From positions 231,501-295,500 of the forward strand of contig JAANYP010000798.1 of the NCBI GenBank assembly GCA_020465985.1: 64,000 bases of DNA, written 5' to 3'. Of the stretch, positions 33,087 to 44,275 are shown in pieces. Each line of letters opens with the position of its first letter. The first letter of the stretch is position 1. The notes beneath the pieces are model-generated. The model was not told where the DNA came from and did no database searches. It saw nothing but the letters and a program-made list of their open reading frames with translations. Origin of the DNA: Centrapalus pauciflorus. Its lineage: Eukaryota > Streptophyta > Magnoliopsida > Asterales > Asteraceae. The position numbers were made by a program, and so were the translations under genes.

Positions 33087-35225
33087 ATCCAATTCTTGGG
33101 GCACGTGATATCTGGTGCTGGGATTGTTGTTGATCCTGCAAAGATCGAAGCTATCCAGAACTGGGAATCACCCCGCAACGCCTCAGAAATTCGCAGTTTT
33201 CTGGGATTGGCTGGTTACTACCGCCGATTCATCAAGGACTTTTCCAAAATAGTCGTACCTCTTACAAAGCTTACTCGCAAGAACGCAACCTTCTTTTGGA
33301 AAGAAGAACAGCAAGTGGCGTTTGACAAACTGAAGACTTTGCTAAGTGAAGCACCAGTGTTAGCCCTGCCTGAAGGGAACGAAGACTTCGTAGTCTACAC
33401 AGATGCATCAGGCATGGGTTTGGGTGCGGTACTAATGCAAAGAGGAAACGTCATAGCTTATGCTTCTAGACAACTCAAACCACATGAGAAAGACTACTCT
33501 ACTCATGATCTAGAGCTAACTGCTGTGACTTTCGCTCTCAAGTTATGGAGACACTATTTGTACGGAACCAAGTGTCAGCTCTACACCGATCACAAGAGTT
33601 TGAAGTACATATTCAGTCAGAAGGACTTGAATATGAGGCAAAGAAGGTCAATGGAGCTGATCAAAGACTATGACTGCGAGATCTTATACCATCCAGGGAA
33701 GGCCAACGTAGTGGCCGATGCCCTAAGCCGAAAAGCGTACTGCAAGGCATGTTGCTATGCCTTGACTTCCACAATACTGACATCTACTATTATAGACGAT
33801 GTTAGGGCTGCTCAGTTACAGGCCCTAAAAGAAGAGAATGTTAAGGATGAAGATATCAGAATACAGTTGCCATTAATGCAAGATGATGGAACTGGATTAA
33901 AGGGTATTTATGGCAGAGTGTGGGTCCCTAAGTTCGGGAACATGCGGGAAGTGATACTTGAAGAAGCTCATCAATCTAAATTCTCAATTCATCCTGGCAG
34001 CACAAAAATGTACAACGACCTGAAGGCCGATTTCTGGTGGCCAGGATTGAAAAGAGATGTCGGTCAGTATGTTGAAAGGTGCAGAACATGTCGTCTAGTC
34101 AAAGCCGAGCACCAACAACCCTATGGTAGTATGCAACCTCTTCCTATCCCTGAATGGAAGTGGGACCATATTACTATGGATTTCGTAACCAAGCTACCTA
34201 AGACTCGTCGTCAACATGACGCCATTTGGGTCATTGTTGACCGATTGACAAAATCTGCTCACTTCATTCCAATTCGAGAAACTTATTCACTCGACCGTCT
34301 TGCCCAGATCTACGTAAACGAAATCGTTATTAGGCATGGTGTGCCTAAGTCTATTGTCTCCGACAGAGATAGTAGATTCACTTCTAATTTCTGGGCTACT
34401 TTACAACAGGGTCTTGGTACTCGTATCGCAATGAGTACTGCATATAGACCTCAATCAGACGGGCAAAGTGAGAGAACAATCCTAACTCTCGAAGACATGC
34501 TCAGAGCCTGTGTCATGGATTTGGGTGGTAACTGGGACGATCACCTTCCATTGGTTGAATTCTCCTACAACAACAGTTACCATTCCACTATCAAGATGGC
34601 ACCGTTCGAGTTTCTATACGGAAGAAAATGTAGGACTCCAATCTGTTGGAGGGAAACAGGAGAAACTCCAATAGCCGGTCCTGCTTTGCTACAAGAAACG
34701 AACGAAAAGATCCAACTCATACGGCAGTACATGAAAACGGCACAAGATCGGCAAAAGAACTATCACGATCGCCGTCACAAAGCGATAGAGTTTCAGAAGG
34801 ACGAATGGGTATACTTAAAGGTTTCCCCAATGAAAGGTGTTACAAGATTCGTAAAGCGAGGAAAGCTATCACCTCGATTCATAGGACCCTTCAAAATAAT
34901 AGAAAGAGTTGGTAATCAGTCTTATCATTTGGACTTGCCGGAAGAATTATCAGGTGTTCACCCGGTATTTCACGTTGGGTACTTAAGGAAGAGTCTGGTG
35001 CCCGAGAGGGAACCATGGACTGATCACTCGGACATTAAGATTGACGAACGGCTAAGGTTCGTTGATGAGCCGGAGTGTATACTGGAAACAAAAGTCAAGA
35101 AACTCCGCAACAAAGAAATCAGGATGGTGCTGGTCAAGTGGAAGCATCATCGGGGAGCTAATCACACTTGGGAATCGGAAGAAGAAATGAAGACTAAGTA
35201 CCCAAGTTTGTTTAGCGCAGCATGA
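33087..35225 (+). CDS. Element D RT connection, RNase H, integrase, chromodomain-like tail (pol exon 2)
   Basis: Open for about 712 codons with no lesion. RT thumb/connection: IQFLGHVISGAGIVVDPAKIEAI, FLGLAGYYRRFIKDFS. RNase H: VYTDASGMGLGAVL, THDLELTAVTFAL, YTDHKSLKYIF, VVADALSRKAY. IN zinc: HPGSTKMYNDLKADFW, RCRTCRLVKAEHQ. IN core: ITMDFVTKLPK, IVSDRDSRFTSNF, SDGQSERTI. Then FIGPFKIIERVG, GVHPVFHVGYLRKS, and the chromodomain-like KWKHHRGANHTWESE near the end. Stop TGA at 35223. The exon needs splicing, or an internal start, to be expressed. Confidence 0.92.
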   Translation: MQFLGHVISGAGIVVDPAKIEAIQNWESPRNASEIRSFLGLAGYYRRFIKDFSKIVVPLTKLTRKNATFFWKEEQQVAFDKLKTLLSEAPVLALPEGNEDFVVYTDASGMGLGAVLMQRGNVIAYASRQLKPHEKDYSTHDLELTAVTFALKLWRHYLYGTKCQLYTDHKSLKYIFSQKDLNMRQRRSMELIKDYDCEILYHPGKANVVADALSRKAYCKACCYALTSTILTSTIIDDVRAAQLQALKEENVKDEDIRIQLPLMQDDGTGLKGIYGRVWVPKFGNMREVILEEAHQSKFSIHPGSTKMYNDLKADFWWPGLKRDVGQYVERCRTCRLVKAEHQQPYGSMQPLPIPEWKWDHITMDFVTKLPKTRRQHDAIWVIVDRLTKSAHFIPIRETYSLDRLAQIYVNEIVIRHGVPKSIVSDRDSRFTSNFWATLQQGLGTRIAMSTAYRPQSDGQSERTILTLEDMLRACVMDLGGNWDDHLPLVEFSYNNSYHSTIKMAPFEFLYGRKCRTPICWRETGETPIAGPALLQETNEKIQLIRQYMKTAQDRQKNYHDRRHKAIEFQKDEWVYLKVSPMKGVTRFVKRGKLSPRFIGPFKIIERVGNQSYHLDLPEELSGVHPVFHVGYLRKSLVPEREPWTDHSDIKIDERLRFVDEPECILETKVKKLRNKEIRMVLVKWKHHRGANHTWESEEEMKTKYPSLFSAA

Positions 35226-35262
35226 CTTCGCGGACGAAGTATAGGCGTGGTGGAGCCCATGC

Positions 35263-37222
35263 TGTAACATCCCAAATTTTTATTAATCGTAACTTACAAT
35301 TTTAAGGACTTAATTATTATGATAATGAATCATTATGTCAATTTAAGTTATTATGATCATATTATTAGTAAGTAAGAAAATACAAAGATGAGGGGTGTAT
35401 TATGCAAATAGGTAAAAAGCAACAAATAAAAGTGACTAAGTCTTTCATTTTGAACAAACCCACTATCTCTCTACTCTCTCTCACCGAACACTCTCTCTTC
35501 TCTCTACCTCTCGGATTTTAACAAAAAACACCCAAGAACATCAAATTTGAAGCTGCAAAAGTTGAAATCAAGTGTCAAGTAAGGAACTATAAGCAATACA
35601 ACAAACGTTTTAAGGTAAGAGTTACACAAAACTTGCAATTTTGGTGATTTTTGATTCGGTTTTGGGAAGAACCGATTTCTAAGATTATAGTTGCAAATGT
35701 CAATGCATGTTGGATATTGTTATTGAAATATGTAAATCGAGCATATATGTTGTAGTACACAAAATTTCAGAATCAGATTCAAAGTCTACATGTGAATTCT
35801 GAAATTAGTGTGTGTTTTAGTGTGTGTGTTCATCGGGACACATAGAAAAATGGACACAAATGGGTTGTTTTGGTATACAAATGTTATGTTATAAGTTGAT
35901 ATAGTACAGTTAAGTTCATAACTTCAATTTTTAGTTACTGAAACATGTAAAATGGTCAAAGATGCAAATCTGGAAAATTTATAAGTATGAACTCGGATCC
36001 ATATGGACCGAATTCGGACCATCCGAATTCGGGTCCTGTTCAACTATTTCGGACCAAAGTTCCAATCCGGACCATTAGCAATTTCGGACCTCGCCAATTT
36101 CGGACCTTGCTAATCCGGATCACTCCTAATTCGGACAAATGCCAATTTCGGATTACTCAATTTCGAACTTAACCAATTTCGGACCATCACCTACTTCGGA
36201 CCCTGTCCCAATTCGGACCCCAACACCCATTTCGGACCAATAGTGATTCGGACCATCCGAATTCAGATGTGGTCCGAAATCAGCACAATTATACTTAGTT
36301 TTCAGAATACAAGTTTTTAGCAATTACTGACACATGTTCACTATTACACTTACATTACAGATCATTGTGGTGTTATCAAAACACACATTGATTCAGAATC
36401 AAGTCACAAAACCAATCACTGTGAGTTGCAGATTATCATTCGAACATTTATTGTTTTTACATTCATGTTTATACATTCAATGGCATGTTCACGTTGTTCA
36501 TATACATCATTTGGCACTCGTACATGATTAGTTGTTATGATGCACACTCGTACTTGACATGTAATACACATGTAGCCAGCGTTCAATTGAAAGTGCATCT
36601 ATTTACATCATGCTTGCACTGCATGATCATTACTTCACAATCTGATGCGACCTGACTGGGGCTGACAGCAGGCCACTGTCGGGGACTGATCATCCCACTC
36701 GTTATCCCGTCAGGTTCGGCACATCCCCGATCAGCATATTGAACTGCCACCCCATGCTAGCACTGCATGGTTTACTTACACTTTGAGGCTTTCACTGCCG
36801 TTTTCACATACATGGGGCTTACACTGCCCATGGTTAAGCATTGCATGTAAAGAAATATTTGTTGTTTGCATAATCTGTTTTCTCACTAAGCATTTAGCTT
36901 ACTGTTGACTCACATTGTTTTCAGGCAAAGGCAAGAGTGTTGTGGGACCTTCATCTTAAGCAATCCATTTCTTATCTCGGTGACCTTAGAAGCTAATTGG
37001 TACATGGACGATATAGCTTTGGGCTGGGATTTCTACTTCTAAAACAATTATGTTGATGTAATAGTTAGACTCTTATCACTGTAGACATGTATTCTATTGC
37101 TTTAGTGTGGATTTGCTTAATTCTAATTTAAGTATTCAATTTCAATTATCATGATTATTCATTGGGTTGTTTGTCGATCCTGGAGATTACAATTATATCA
37201 TTAATTTAACAAGGACGTCACA
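35263..37222 (+). repeat. Element D 3' LTR
   Basis: 1,960 bp, collinear with 28423-30383. Differences seen at about 35961, 36266, 36318, 36612 and a one-base gap near 36654. The 37 bases between pol and this LTR are purine-rich near the LTR edge (GGCGTGGTGGAGCCC), the likely plus-strand primer region. Confidence 0.95.
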
Positions 37223-37227
37223 CCTTT

Positions 37228-37377
37228 ATGTTTGAACTTCTTGTAATACGTTACATAAAGTTCAAACACACAAACAATAATAAATAGCAACCATATATAA
37301 ACATATATAACAAACACTTGCTAAAACCACAATGTAGGATCACTTAGACTGCTATCGTCACACAGGGTGTACCAACA
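37228..37377 (-). repeat. Element B 5' LTR, part 2
   Basis: Continues the LTR interrupted at 28422 and ends at CCAACA. CAATT, the duplication of element B, follows at 37378-37382. Confidence 0.92.
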
Positions 37378-37382
37378 CAATT

Positions 37383-38123
37383 TTTAAGCACGTAGCAGAA
37401 TTATTTAACCCGATAATACGAGCGTAAGTTGGGGAGAATACCCATAAAAAATTAAAAAAATTAAAGAATTAGGGTTCCAAGACCAGTGCACGACCCAGAT
37501 CGCGAATCCAGAGGCCCGGGCGCAGGCCTGCGCTTGCCCTGCGGCCCGACACGCTCAAAATCTTATAAAAAAGGCAGTGATCATTCCCATAATTCCAAAA
37601 CCCTAATTCCAGTTCTAGAATACGGCGATTTCGAATTTCTAAGCCTAAAAACATGAAAAATTCGTCTTTTCTACGTCAATTCTTTGATCCAACGCTTGTT
37701 AATCTCAAAGGTTAGCAATGTATACTCCCTATAATCCCTTTAACTTCATTCTACCCTAGTTTCATTAAGTTTCATGATGCATACATGGGTTGAGTTTTTG
37801 GGAATTATATTTTTTTTATAGAAAAAGGGTTATTAATAATTTTCAAATATTCATTTAATTAATATTAAATTATTTTTGCAAAACTTTTGTAAAAATTATG
37901 CATTTTTTCGTATTTATTATAATTTATAAACTTTTTGTCGTAAAAGTTTACATTTTTATTGATTATTTAAAGTTTATGCATTTGATAGGGTTAGATTGGG
38001 CTCACATTGTTGGTATGACTTAGGATTACTTAATTATTATCGAGAAAGGGTGTTTAAAATTATCATGCATCATTTACGTAAAAACCCCACATTTTTAATC
38101 TTTTGTTTTTGCATTATTTTTAG
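37383..38123 (+). other. Element A: leader of first extra ORF (PPT-like box and palindrome)
   Basis: Starts with TAAGTTGGGGAG at 37425-37436 and the GC-rich palindromic module at 37519-37546. The rest is AT-rich. It ends with GCATTATTTTTAG directly before ATG 38124, resembling a splice acceptor. Confidence 0.65.
37519..37546 (+). repeat. GC-rich palindromic module, copy 1
   Basis: GCGCAGGCCTGCGC at 37520-37533 followed by TTGCCCTGCGGC. Related copies lie at 39775, 50575 and 50677. Confidence 0.8.
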
Positions 38124-39256
38124 ATGTCAACCCAGTTTCATGCAAACGATAACCGTCCTGGAACTTCCCAAAAACCTAGAATGAGAACCCACGACCCAAG
38201 GGATGTTCGTTTTGAAAAACCACTCAATGTGGAGTTCCCTGAAATTCCACCAAACACTAACAATGGTAAACCCCCTAGGTTTCTCATAAAGCGTAGCATA
38301 AAGAGTGTGATTTTGATAATTTTGAAGTTTTAGAGTGTTTTGAGAGGCTAGGATGGGCTAAAGCTATACAATGGGAACTTCCATATATCCACACTAGTTT
38401 GATCCAACAGTGGTTCGCTACTGTTCGGAAAGCTGAAGACGAAGAGGACCATGATTTTGAATTAGTGGGAATAGTAGGAAACATGAAAGTGTCAGTATCT
38501 AGGAAAATCCTTAGTGAGGAATTTGGTATAGACGCAAATATTCAATGGCCTAGGGAGTTTTGATTATCTTTAGATCTTCAAGGGGGTAGAGCGAGACAAA
38601 TTGGTGGATGGTCCTAGAAATGGGATGGGATGTTAGCCACGGTATTTGGAATGTCAATAGAGGAGGCGAGAGGGTATGTCCACTATAATAGAGGTGATTT
38701 ATGTCCGCTAGCTAAAGTGCTGTGGAAGTTTGTTACTCTCAACTTGCTTCCTAGAAGTCAAGACACCACTGTCGTTAGATCCCAAGAGATACTGTTAGTG
38801 CATGCGTTAATGACTGGATACCCGATCATATCCACACTGCCGTATGCTAACTGAGCTATTCATTATTAAGAAAGCGGTGTCGGAACAATTGTCAATTAAA
38901 TTACTCAACCCAAACGAGATTTGGTTCACTAGAGTCACAATGTCAGGGCTAGTTTTTTGAGAAAAAACCATTTAGGCTATCAAATTCGTTTTCCAAAAAC
39001 CTCTAAAGTAACCCAAATCCCATTCACTCTACCCGACAACCCTGAAGGACAAAACGACAAAGAGGATGAAAGATCATGGGAAAAAGTGACAATCGAAGAC
39101 TTGATGAGATCACAAATCAACATTCTGAAGGACGTCATGGGCAGCATACTAAATGCAAACAAAGAATTGGTGAAGAATATTGAAAAGTTGCAAGAGGAAC
39201 AAAACAAACATGCGAAGTTGTTCCAAAGTCACTCTGGCTCACCAACCTTCAGATAA
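38124..39256 (+). pseudogene. Element A first extra ORF (Athila 3' ORF, broken)
   Basis: Begins at ATG 38124 (MSTQFHANDNRPGTSQ). After a frameshift near 38300, homologous text continues: VLECFERLGWAKAIQWE, SLIQQWFATVRKAEDEE, DFELVGIVGNMKVSVSRKIL. A stop follows PREF, then VFGMSIEEARGYVHYNRGDLCPLAKVLWKF, LPRSQDTTVVRSQEILLVHALMTGYP, more stops, and a coiled-coil tail (ILKDVMGSILNANKELVKNI). It resembles the extra ORF downstream of pol in Athila-lineage elements, and is paralogous to 47982-49534. Function unknown; no membrane segment seen. Confidence 0.65.
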
Positions 39257-39278
39257 CTGTCGGAGAGTTGGAAGAAAT

Positions 39279-39606
39279 TGTCACACCTCGGGCCGAATGA
39301 TGATTTTATAATTATTTGAATATTTATTTTAATTACGCATGCTAAAACATTCAGTATAGTTTGGATTATTTCTGATGTGGTGATGCATTTTGTTTGGTTT
39401 GATTATTTACGTTTATTTGGATTGTAATAGTATTTTATTTTTATTTTAAAGTGTGATGTTTATTTAAGTTGAATGATAAAAAGTTGAATTTGTTTGTTTA
39501 TTATTTGTTTGTTTAATTTCAATTATTATGAATAAGGAATATGTACCGATCTATCTTTCTATGTTCCTAACCGATAAATTAATTTTGATGTGACGAGGAC
39601 GTCACA
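39279..39606 (+). mobile_element. Probable small solo LTR
   Basis: 328 bp from TGTCACACCTC to GACGAGGACGTCACA, the edges seen in chromovirus LTRs; the 3' edge matches element D's. No convincing target duplication (GAAAT left, AAAGT right). It interrupts element A between its two extra-ORF modules. Confidence 0.5.
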
Positions 39607-40414
39607 AAAGTCTAAGTTGGAGAGGGTAGGTTATAACGATAAAATTATATAATTAATTTAGCCCTCACAAAAAAAAATTAGACTACATTTTATATCAAAA
39701 ATTGCAAAGATTTACAGTCCCGCGTACCAAAACAATAAAAAATTGAAATTTTAGCAGAGTTGAGCGCCAGGGGGGGCGCAGGCCTGCGCTGGCCCTGCGT
39801 CTCGTCGACTTAAAATTCAGTTTTGAGCTCCGTTTCACCATTTTCACAACTCTAGAACAAGAGGGTACGGTTGAGTGTGCGGCTTTCTCCCAAAAACATC
39901 AACTTTGTGCGCAAAATTTGCAAATTAAAGCTTCCAAACACCTACATTTTCATAATATCCAAGATCTAGGCTAGAAATTACCTCCTTGTGGGTGGTTTCA
40001 TCCACTTTGAAGATTTTTTTGGGTAGAGAAAATGTGGAAGAAAAAAGCTAGATTTGTACCAAGTTAAGCTTCCAATCACCAAGGTTAGTGTTTTTATTGA
40101 GTTATTGCAACTTATTTCATACTTTTTGAGCAAAGATGAAAGTTTGAGCTTCATGGTCATCCATGGAGTTTTCATGGTGATTTTGACTTTTTAGAGTCAA
40201 AGTATGTGAAATTGCATGATTTTGATGATAACCTTAATGTATGTTATATGAGATATGTGTTTCTTTGTTAAGTTTGTTAATTTGTCATGATTAATTTGGA
40301 GAAATTAATCTGGATTTTAAAGTTAGTTGCCTAAATGTGCATATATTGTTAAAATTATAAAACTTGGGTGATTGGCTTAAAAAATTAATCCTATGTGCTA
40401 AATGGTTTTTTATT
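39607..40414 (+). other. Element A: start of second extra-ORF leader
   Basis: PPT-like TAAGTTGGAGAG at 39613-39624 and GC palindromic module at 39775-39802. AT-rich beyond. Interrupted by element E at 40420 and resuming at 47791. No ORF seen. Confidence 0.65.
39775..39802 (+). repeat. GC-rich palindromic module, copy 2
   Basis: GCGCAGGCCTGCGC at 39776-39789, followed by TGGCCCTGCGTC. Confidence 0.8.
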
Positions 40415-40889
40415 GAAAATGTAACATCCTCAGATTTTAATTATTGTAATTGAGGTTTAATTAGATGAATTTTTAAATTAATGTAATTTAAGTTGAATTA
40501 TGAAAGCTGGTACGAAATTTGGATTGATTATAAAGTTGGTTGCATATTATGGAAATTTAGAATTTTTAATTATTAAGTGAAAATAATTATTAAATTATTA
40601 AGGATAATAAATAAAAGATAGAATTCTTTTATTTTATAAAATTAGTATTTAATGGAACCGGATAAGTGGAGGGTGAAATGTGCCAAGATTTGAAAGAAGG
40701 AAATAAAAGGGTGGAAAGTCTATTAATCAATTTCATTTCACCAACTCACTCTCTCACTTAAAGCACTCATCTCTCTCGGCTCTCTCTCTCTCTAAAAATT
40801 CAAGATAATCAAAAGTTGATATTTGAAGCTGAAAATTTGAAACAAGATTGCTAGGAAGGAACTATAGCACCTGCAATCATCGATTTAAG

Positions 40890-42358
40890 GTAAATATTTC
40901 TTCAACTCTTCGAATTTAAGAGTTTTTGGGTCGGTTTTTATAAGAACACTGAATCAGTGATTTTGGTTTCAAATGTTGATGCATGTGTAATATTATTGTG
41001 GATTAGTTTAAATCTAGTGTATATAAAGCTACATATTAAATTTCAGCATCAGATTCGAACTTAAAGTATGATTTCGAGGATTTTTAGTGTGTATTTTTAG
41101 TGTGTGTTCGATGGATGAACAAAAATGGTTAAATAGGATCTGAGTTGGTACATAAATGTGATAATATTGGTGTTAAAATGATGGGAATGAAGTGTTTTAA
41201 AGTTGGCAAAATTTATATTATACCTGGAAATAAGTATAAATGACTTAGAATTAAAATCTGGAAAATGAATTAAAAGTAAGAACAAATTCGAATGGTTCAA
41301 AAATTCAGATATGTTCGAATTTATGTTAATTTCGAATTTGGCACTTTTCGAATTTAGTTCAAAACAGAAAAATAAATCAATCAAGTGTTGAAAGTCGGAT
41401 GAATCCGAATTCGGATGGGCCCGCATTCGGATGGGTCCGAAGTGAGATATCCAAAGTTAACAAAATAAATTCTAAGTGTTGGAATCCGGATGGGGTCCGA
41501 ATTCGGATAAGGTCCGAAATTGATTTAGGTTCGAACTTGAGTTGGGATTTGAATTTATTTTGTTCGAACTTCGCATGAGATTCGAATCTGTTAAGGGTTC
41601 GAATTTTGCTATAGTTCGAATTTGACAATAATTCGAATTTGTATTGATCCGAAATGGGCATAGATCCGAATACGGACATGGATCCGAATTTGGGGTCAAA
41701 AAGTTACAAAATTTATAAAAATTTGGTTTTATGGAAATAAACAATTATTGACACAATGTGTTGTTACAACTGACTTAACAGGTCCCTTGTGGTGTTGTTT
41801 AACCCACAGTGGGGTACTTTGTGAATCCGGTTGAAAGCCCGAGGAGAAATAAAATTAACTTGAAGTTTAATAACGCACCCACTGTGAGTACCTTTGATTT
41901 TTAACATGTCTGCATATGTTTTATGTTTGCTTTGCCTGCTGAGGCATGTTGTTTCATTATCGTTTGGCACTCTACTAACTTGCGTATGAGTATTGATGCA
42001 CATTCATACTTGTTGCATGTCCGTTCATTTGTTGTGCATCCTATTGATGGACCTGCGTGGTCGCATCTGTACTCTGATGTTACTGTGCTATATGACCAAG
42101 AATTTGACACCTCTGTGGTCAGGATAGACAGTAAGTCATCCCCGATGCTATGTCTGCCTCAGATGGTTGGTTTTCATTATGCCGAGTGTCAACTCGAAGG
42201 AGCTGCGGCTCGGGTTTGCATACTTTGAGTACGTGTGGAGTATACGGTATGTGTTACTGCGGTTACTCTGGGTGGCATCATAAGGATTTGCAGAATGTGT
42301 AAAAATATTTGGTATTCACTAAGCATTCGCTTACCCCCCAGTTGTTGACTTTTTACAG
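40890..42358 (+). other. Putative intron inside element E LTR
   Basis: GTAAAT donor at 40890 and TTTTTACAG acceptor ending at 42358 (1,469 nt). A second GTAAGT donor-like site lies near 42130. Confidence 0.35.
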
Positions 42359-42393
42359 GAAAAGGGAAATCTGCAGCGGGACCGTCTAGCTAA
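42359..42393 (+). other. Conserved coding-like tail in element E LTR
   Basis: Frame reads GKGKSAAGPSS then TAA. The copy in the 3' LTR (about 47469-47502) carries one change turning the proline into serine. Confidence 0.5.
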
Positions 42394-42681
42394 GTCATCA
42401 GTTGAAGTGATTTGAAGTTATCTACTGTTTATCTTGGTAACAGAATTATGGAATATTGTTGTAATAAATTTGGGATGATGTAATACTTTGAGTATGTAGA
42501 CTTAGAAATGTAACCTTGTAGCACCATAGGGTGTTTGACAAATCTGTATTATTTTATTTTGTACTTTAATGCTTCCGCACTTTAATTAAGTTATCAGATC
42601 ATTATGTAATAATTCATGATTGGTGATTAATCCTGGGTGTATTGTAAATGGTGGTTAATGTGGCAAGGGTGTCACACGAGA

Positions 42682-42694
42682 TGGTATCAGAGCA
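42682..42694 (+). promoter_or_regulatory. Element E primer-binding site (iMet type)
   Basis: TGGTATCAGAGCA, 5 bases after the 5' LTR. The leader runs to 42894 and ends TATTTTAG before AACATG. Confidence 0.9.
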
Positions 42695-42894
42695 GTAGTT
42701 TGAGATTCAAGTGTCCGTGAGGTCTTGGTCTCAAACATTAAGTGATGATATGTAGTGATTTTAAGTAATGAACTGAACTAAGATAGGTTATGATCTAGTA
42801 ATCATAGGAGATTGACTATCATACGGGCAATCGGGTTATGTCTTTAAATAAAAGACATGTTACTAAACAAGTTATATGTTTTATATTTTAGAAC

Positions 42895-44275
42895 ATGTCT
42901 GGAGGAGGAATGACACCCGAAAAAACAAAAGAAATGATGCTAGCCATGATGGCTGAGCAAAATTGGATGATTCAAGATCAGTTGAGATGAGGCCGAAGCT
43001 AAACGAAGAGAAAATAAGAGGAAGAATAAGGAAAGAGAGGGAAACAATGACGAACAAGATGACAATACTGGGTCATCTAACAAACCCAGAGGTTGTCGGT
43101 TTAAAGACTTTAAGGGAAATGGAGCAGTCGAGTTTAATGGACTCGGTGATGCTGTTGCCGCTCTGGAATGGATAACAGCCATAGAACGGACATTCCGAAT
43201 CAGCGATTGTGATGAGAAGGATATGGTCCGATTCGCTACTGCAATGTTCACCAAAGATGCAGTAATGTTGTGGAACTCGATGGTGAATGCTTTAACCTTA
43301 GAGAAAGTATCCGTTATGTCATGGGCTGAGTTCACTGAAGTTTTTACTCAGCAATACTGCCCGGCAGATGAGCGCCGAAGACTTGAGGCGAAGTTTATGA
43401 CGTTAATTCAGGGGACTAAGTCTGTGTCCCAGTATGCGGTAGAGTTCACGAGGCTGAGTTTGTTCGCGCCTCATCAGGTGGATACCGAGGAAAGAAAAGT
43501 GACCAGGTTTGAGGCTGGTCTTGATTTGGAAATCCGAAGGGTGATGAGCAACGTACGTTACCCCACTTTTGCTAGCCTACTGGAAGCCGCTAGGAATGTG
43601 GAACAAATCTTGAGTATGTCGGGATATGTAATGGGGTCTGCTGCTGCTTCAGCTAATCCAACTCAACCTTCACCACCGAAACGTCAACGAGAAGGAGGCT
43701 ACTCTGGTTCTTCACGATCATCGCAGTACTCGCCGCAACAGTCTTATCGTCGACAATCTGGTTCTTCTGGTCGTGCCCGTGCTTATTCCATCAACACCGA
43801 GCCGCAATATTGCAATAAGTGTCATCTGGAACACTTTGGCAAGTGCACTAATGGACGTGCTTGCTTTTGCTGTGGAGAGTTGGGCTATTTTCAGAATGAG
43901 TGCCCACGGAAATCTGATGCTTGCCATAAATGTAGGGTATGGGGGCACTATAGTCGGAATTGTCGAAAGAATGCTCCAGCAGCTGCTGCTCCATCATCAA
44001 CTCGATCATCTGGGGGATCTAGTGGTGGTTCAGTCAACCGCCGGAACCAGCCACAAAGGGCACCGGCTCGTGCTTTTCAGATAACGGCGAAGGAGGCTAG
44101 GGAAAACCCGGAGGTGGTTACGGGTACGTTTATAGTAAACTCTTTACCTGCACGAGTGCTATTTGATTCCGGTGCCAACCGTTCTTTTGTGTCTACTGTT
44201 TTTGCACAACGACTTGCCATGCCACTATCTAAACTATCTACTATACTTGACATAGAAACTCTAGTAACACTCTAG
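42895..44275 (+). pseudogene. Element E gag and protease start (broken)
   Basis: ATG 42895 opens MSGGGMTPEKTKEMM but a small deletion near 42985 shifts the frame. The rest is read in another frame: gag core (IERTFRISDCDEKD, QQYCPADERRRLEAKF, QYAVEFTRLS), knuckles CFCCGELGYFQNEC (histidine replaced by tyrosine) and CHKCRVWGHYSRNC, and the protease site LFDSGANRSFVST. A second deletion near 44255 ends this frame at 44275. Confidence 0.85.

Larger units (their letters stand above)
28423..37222 (+). mobile_element. Element D: young, nearly intact chromovirus (Tekay/Del type)
   Basis: LTRs 28423-30383 and 35263-37222 differ by four substitutions and one single-base gap that I could count. The target duplication CCTTT is at 28418-28422 and 37223-37227. 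The internal region has gag, PR, RT, RNase H, IN and a chromodomain-like C-terminus. The only coding lesion is a one-base frame change near 31481. An 89-bp intron-like sequence interrupts pol at 32998-33086. Confidence 0.95.
6555..37377 (-). mobile_element. Element B: Sirevirus-like Ty1/copia retrotransposon
   Basis: Two LTRs in the same orientation (6555-7189 and 27927-28422 plus 37228-37377) are flanked by CAATT at 6550-6554 and 37378-37382, so this is one complete insertion into element A. On the minus strand the order is 5' LTR, iMet-type primer site, gag, PR, IN, RT, RNase H, a 2.2-kb spacer, a large 3' ORF, PPT and 3' LTR. PR/IN preceding RT defines Ty1/copia. A long gag with coiled coil and CCHC knuckles plus an extra ORF after pol is the usual Sirevirus plan. 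Elements C and D are nested inside. LTR divergence is about 12 substitutions in 635 bp plus one 11-bp indel. Confidence 0.88.
40420..42676 (+). repeat. Element E 5' LTR
   Basis: TGTAACATCCTC to GTGTCACA. Holds a CT-rich stretch (40740-40795), donor-like TTTAAG/GTAAAT (40890), a TTCGAA/TCCGAATTCGGA motif array (41285-41695) and the acceptor plus coding tail. AATAAA-like polyadenylation context near 42464. Confidence 0.93.

Noticed and set aside
38957..39256. Independent small coiled-coil gene
   Set aside because: It is the C-terminal part of element A's first extra ORF, in the position of the coiled coil of the second.
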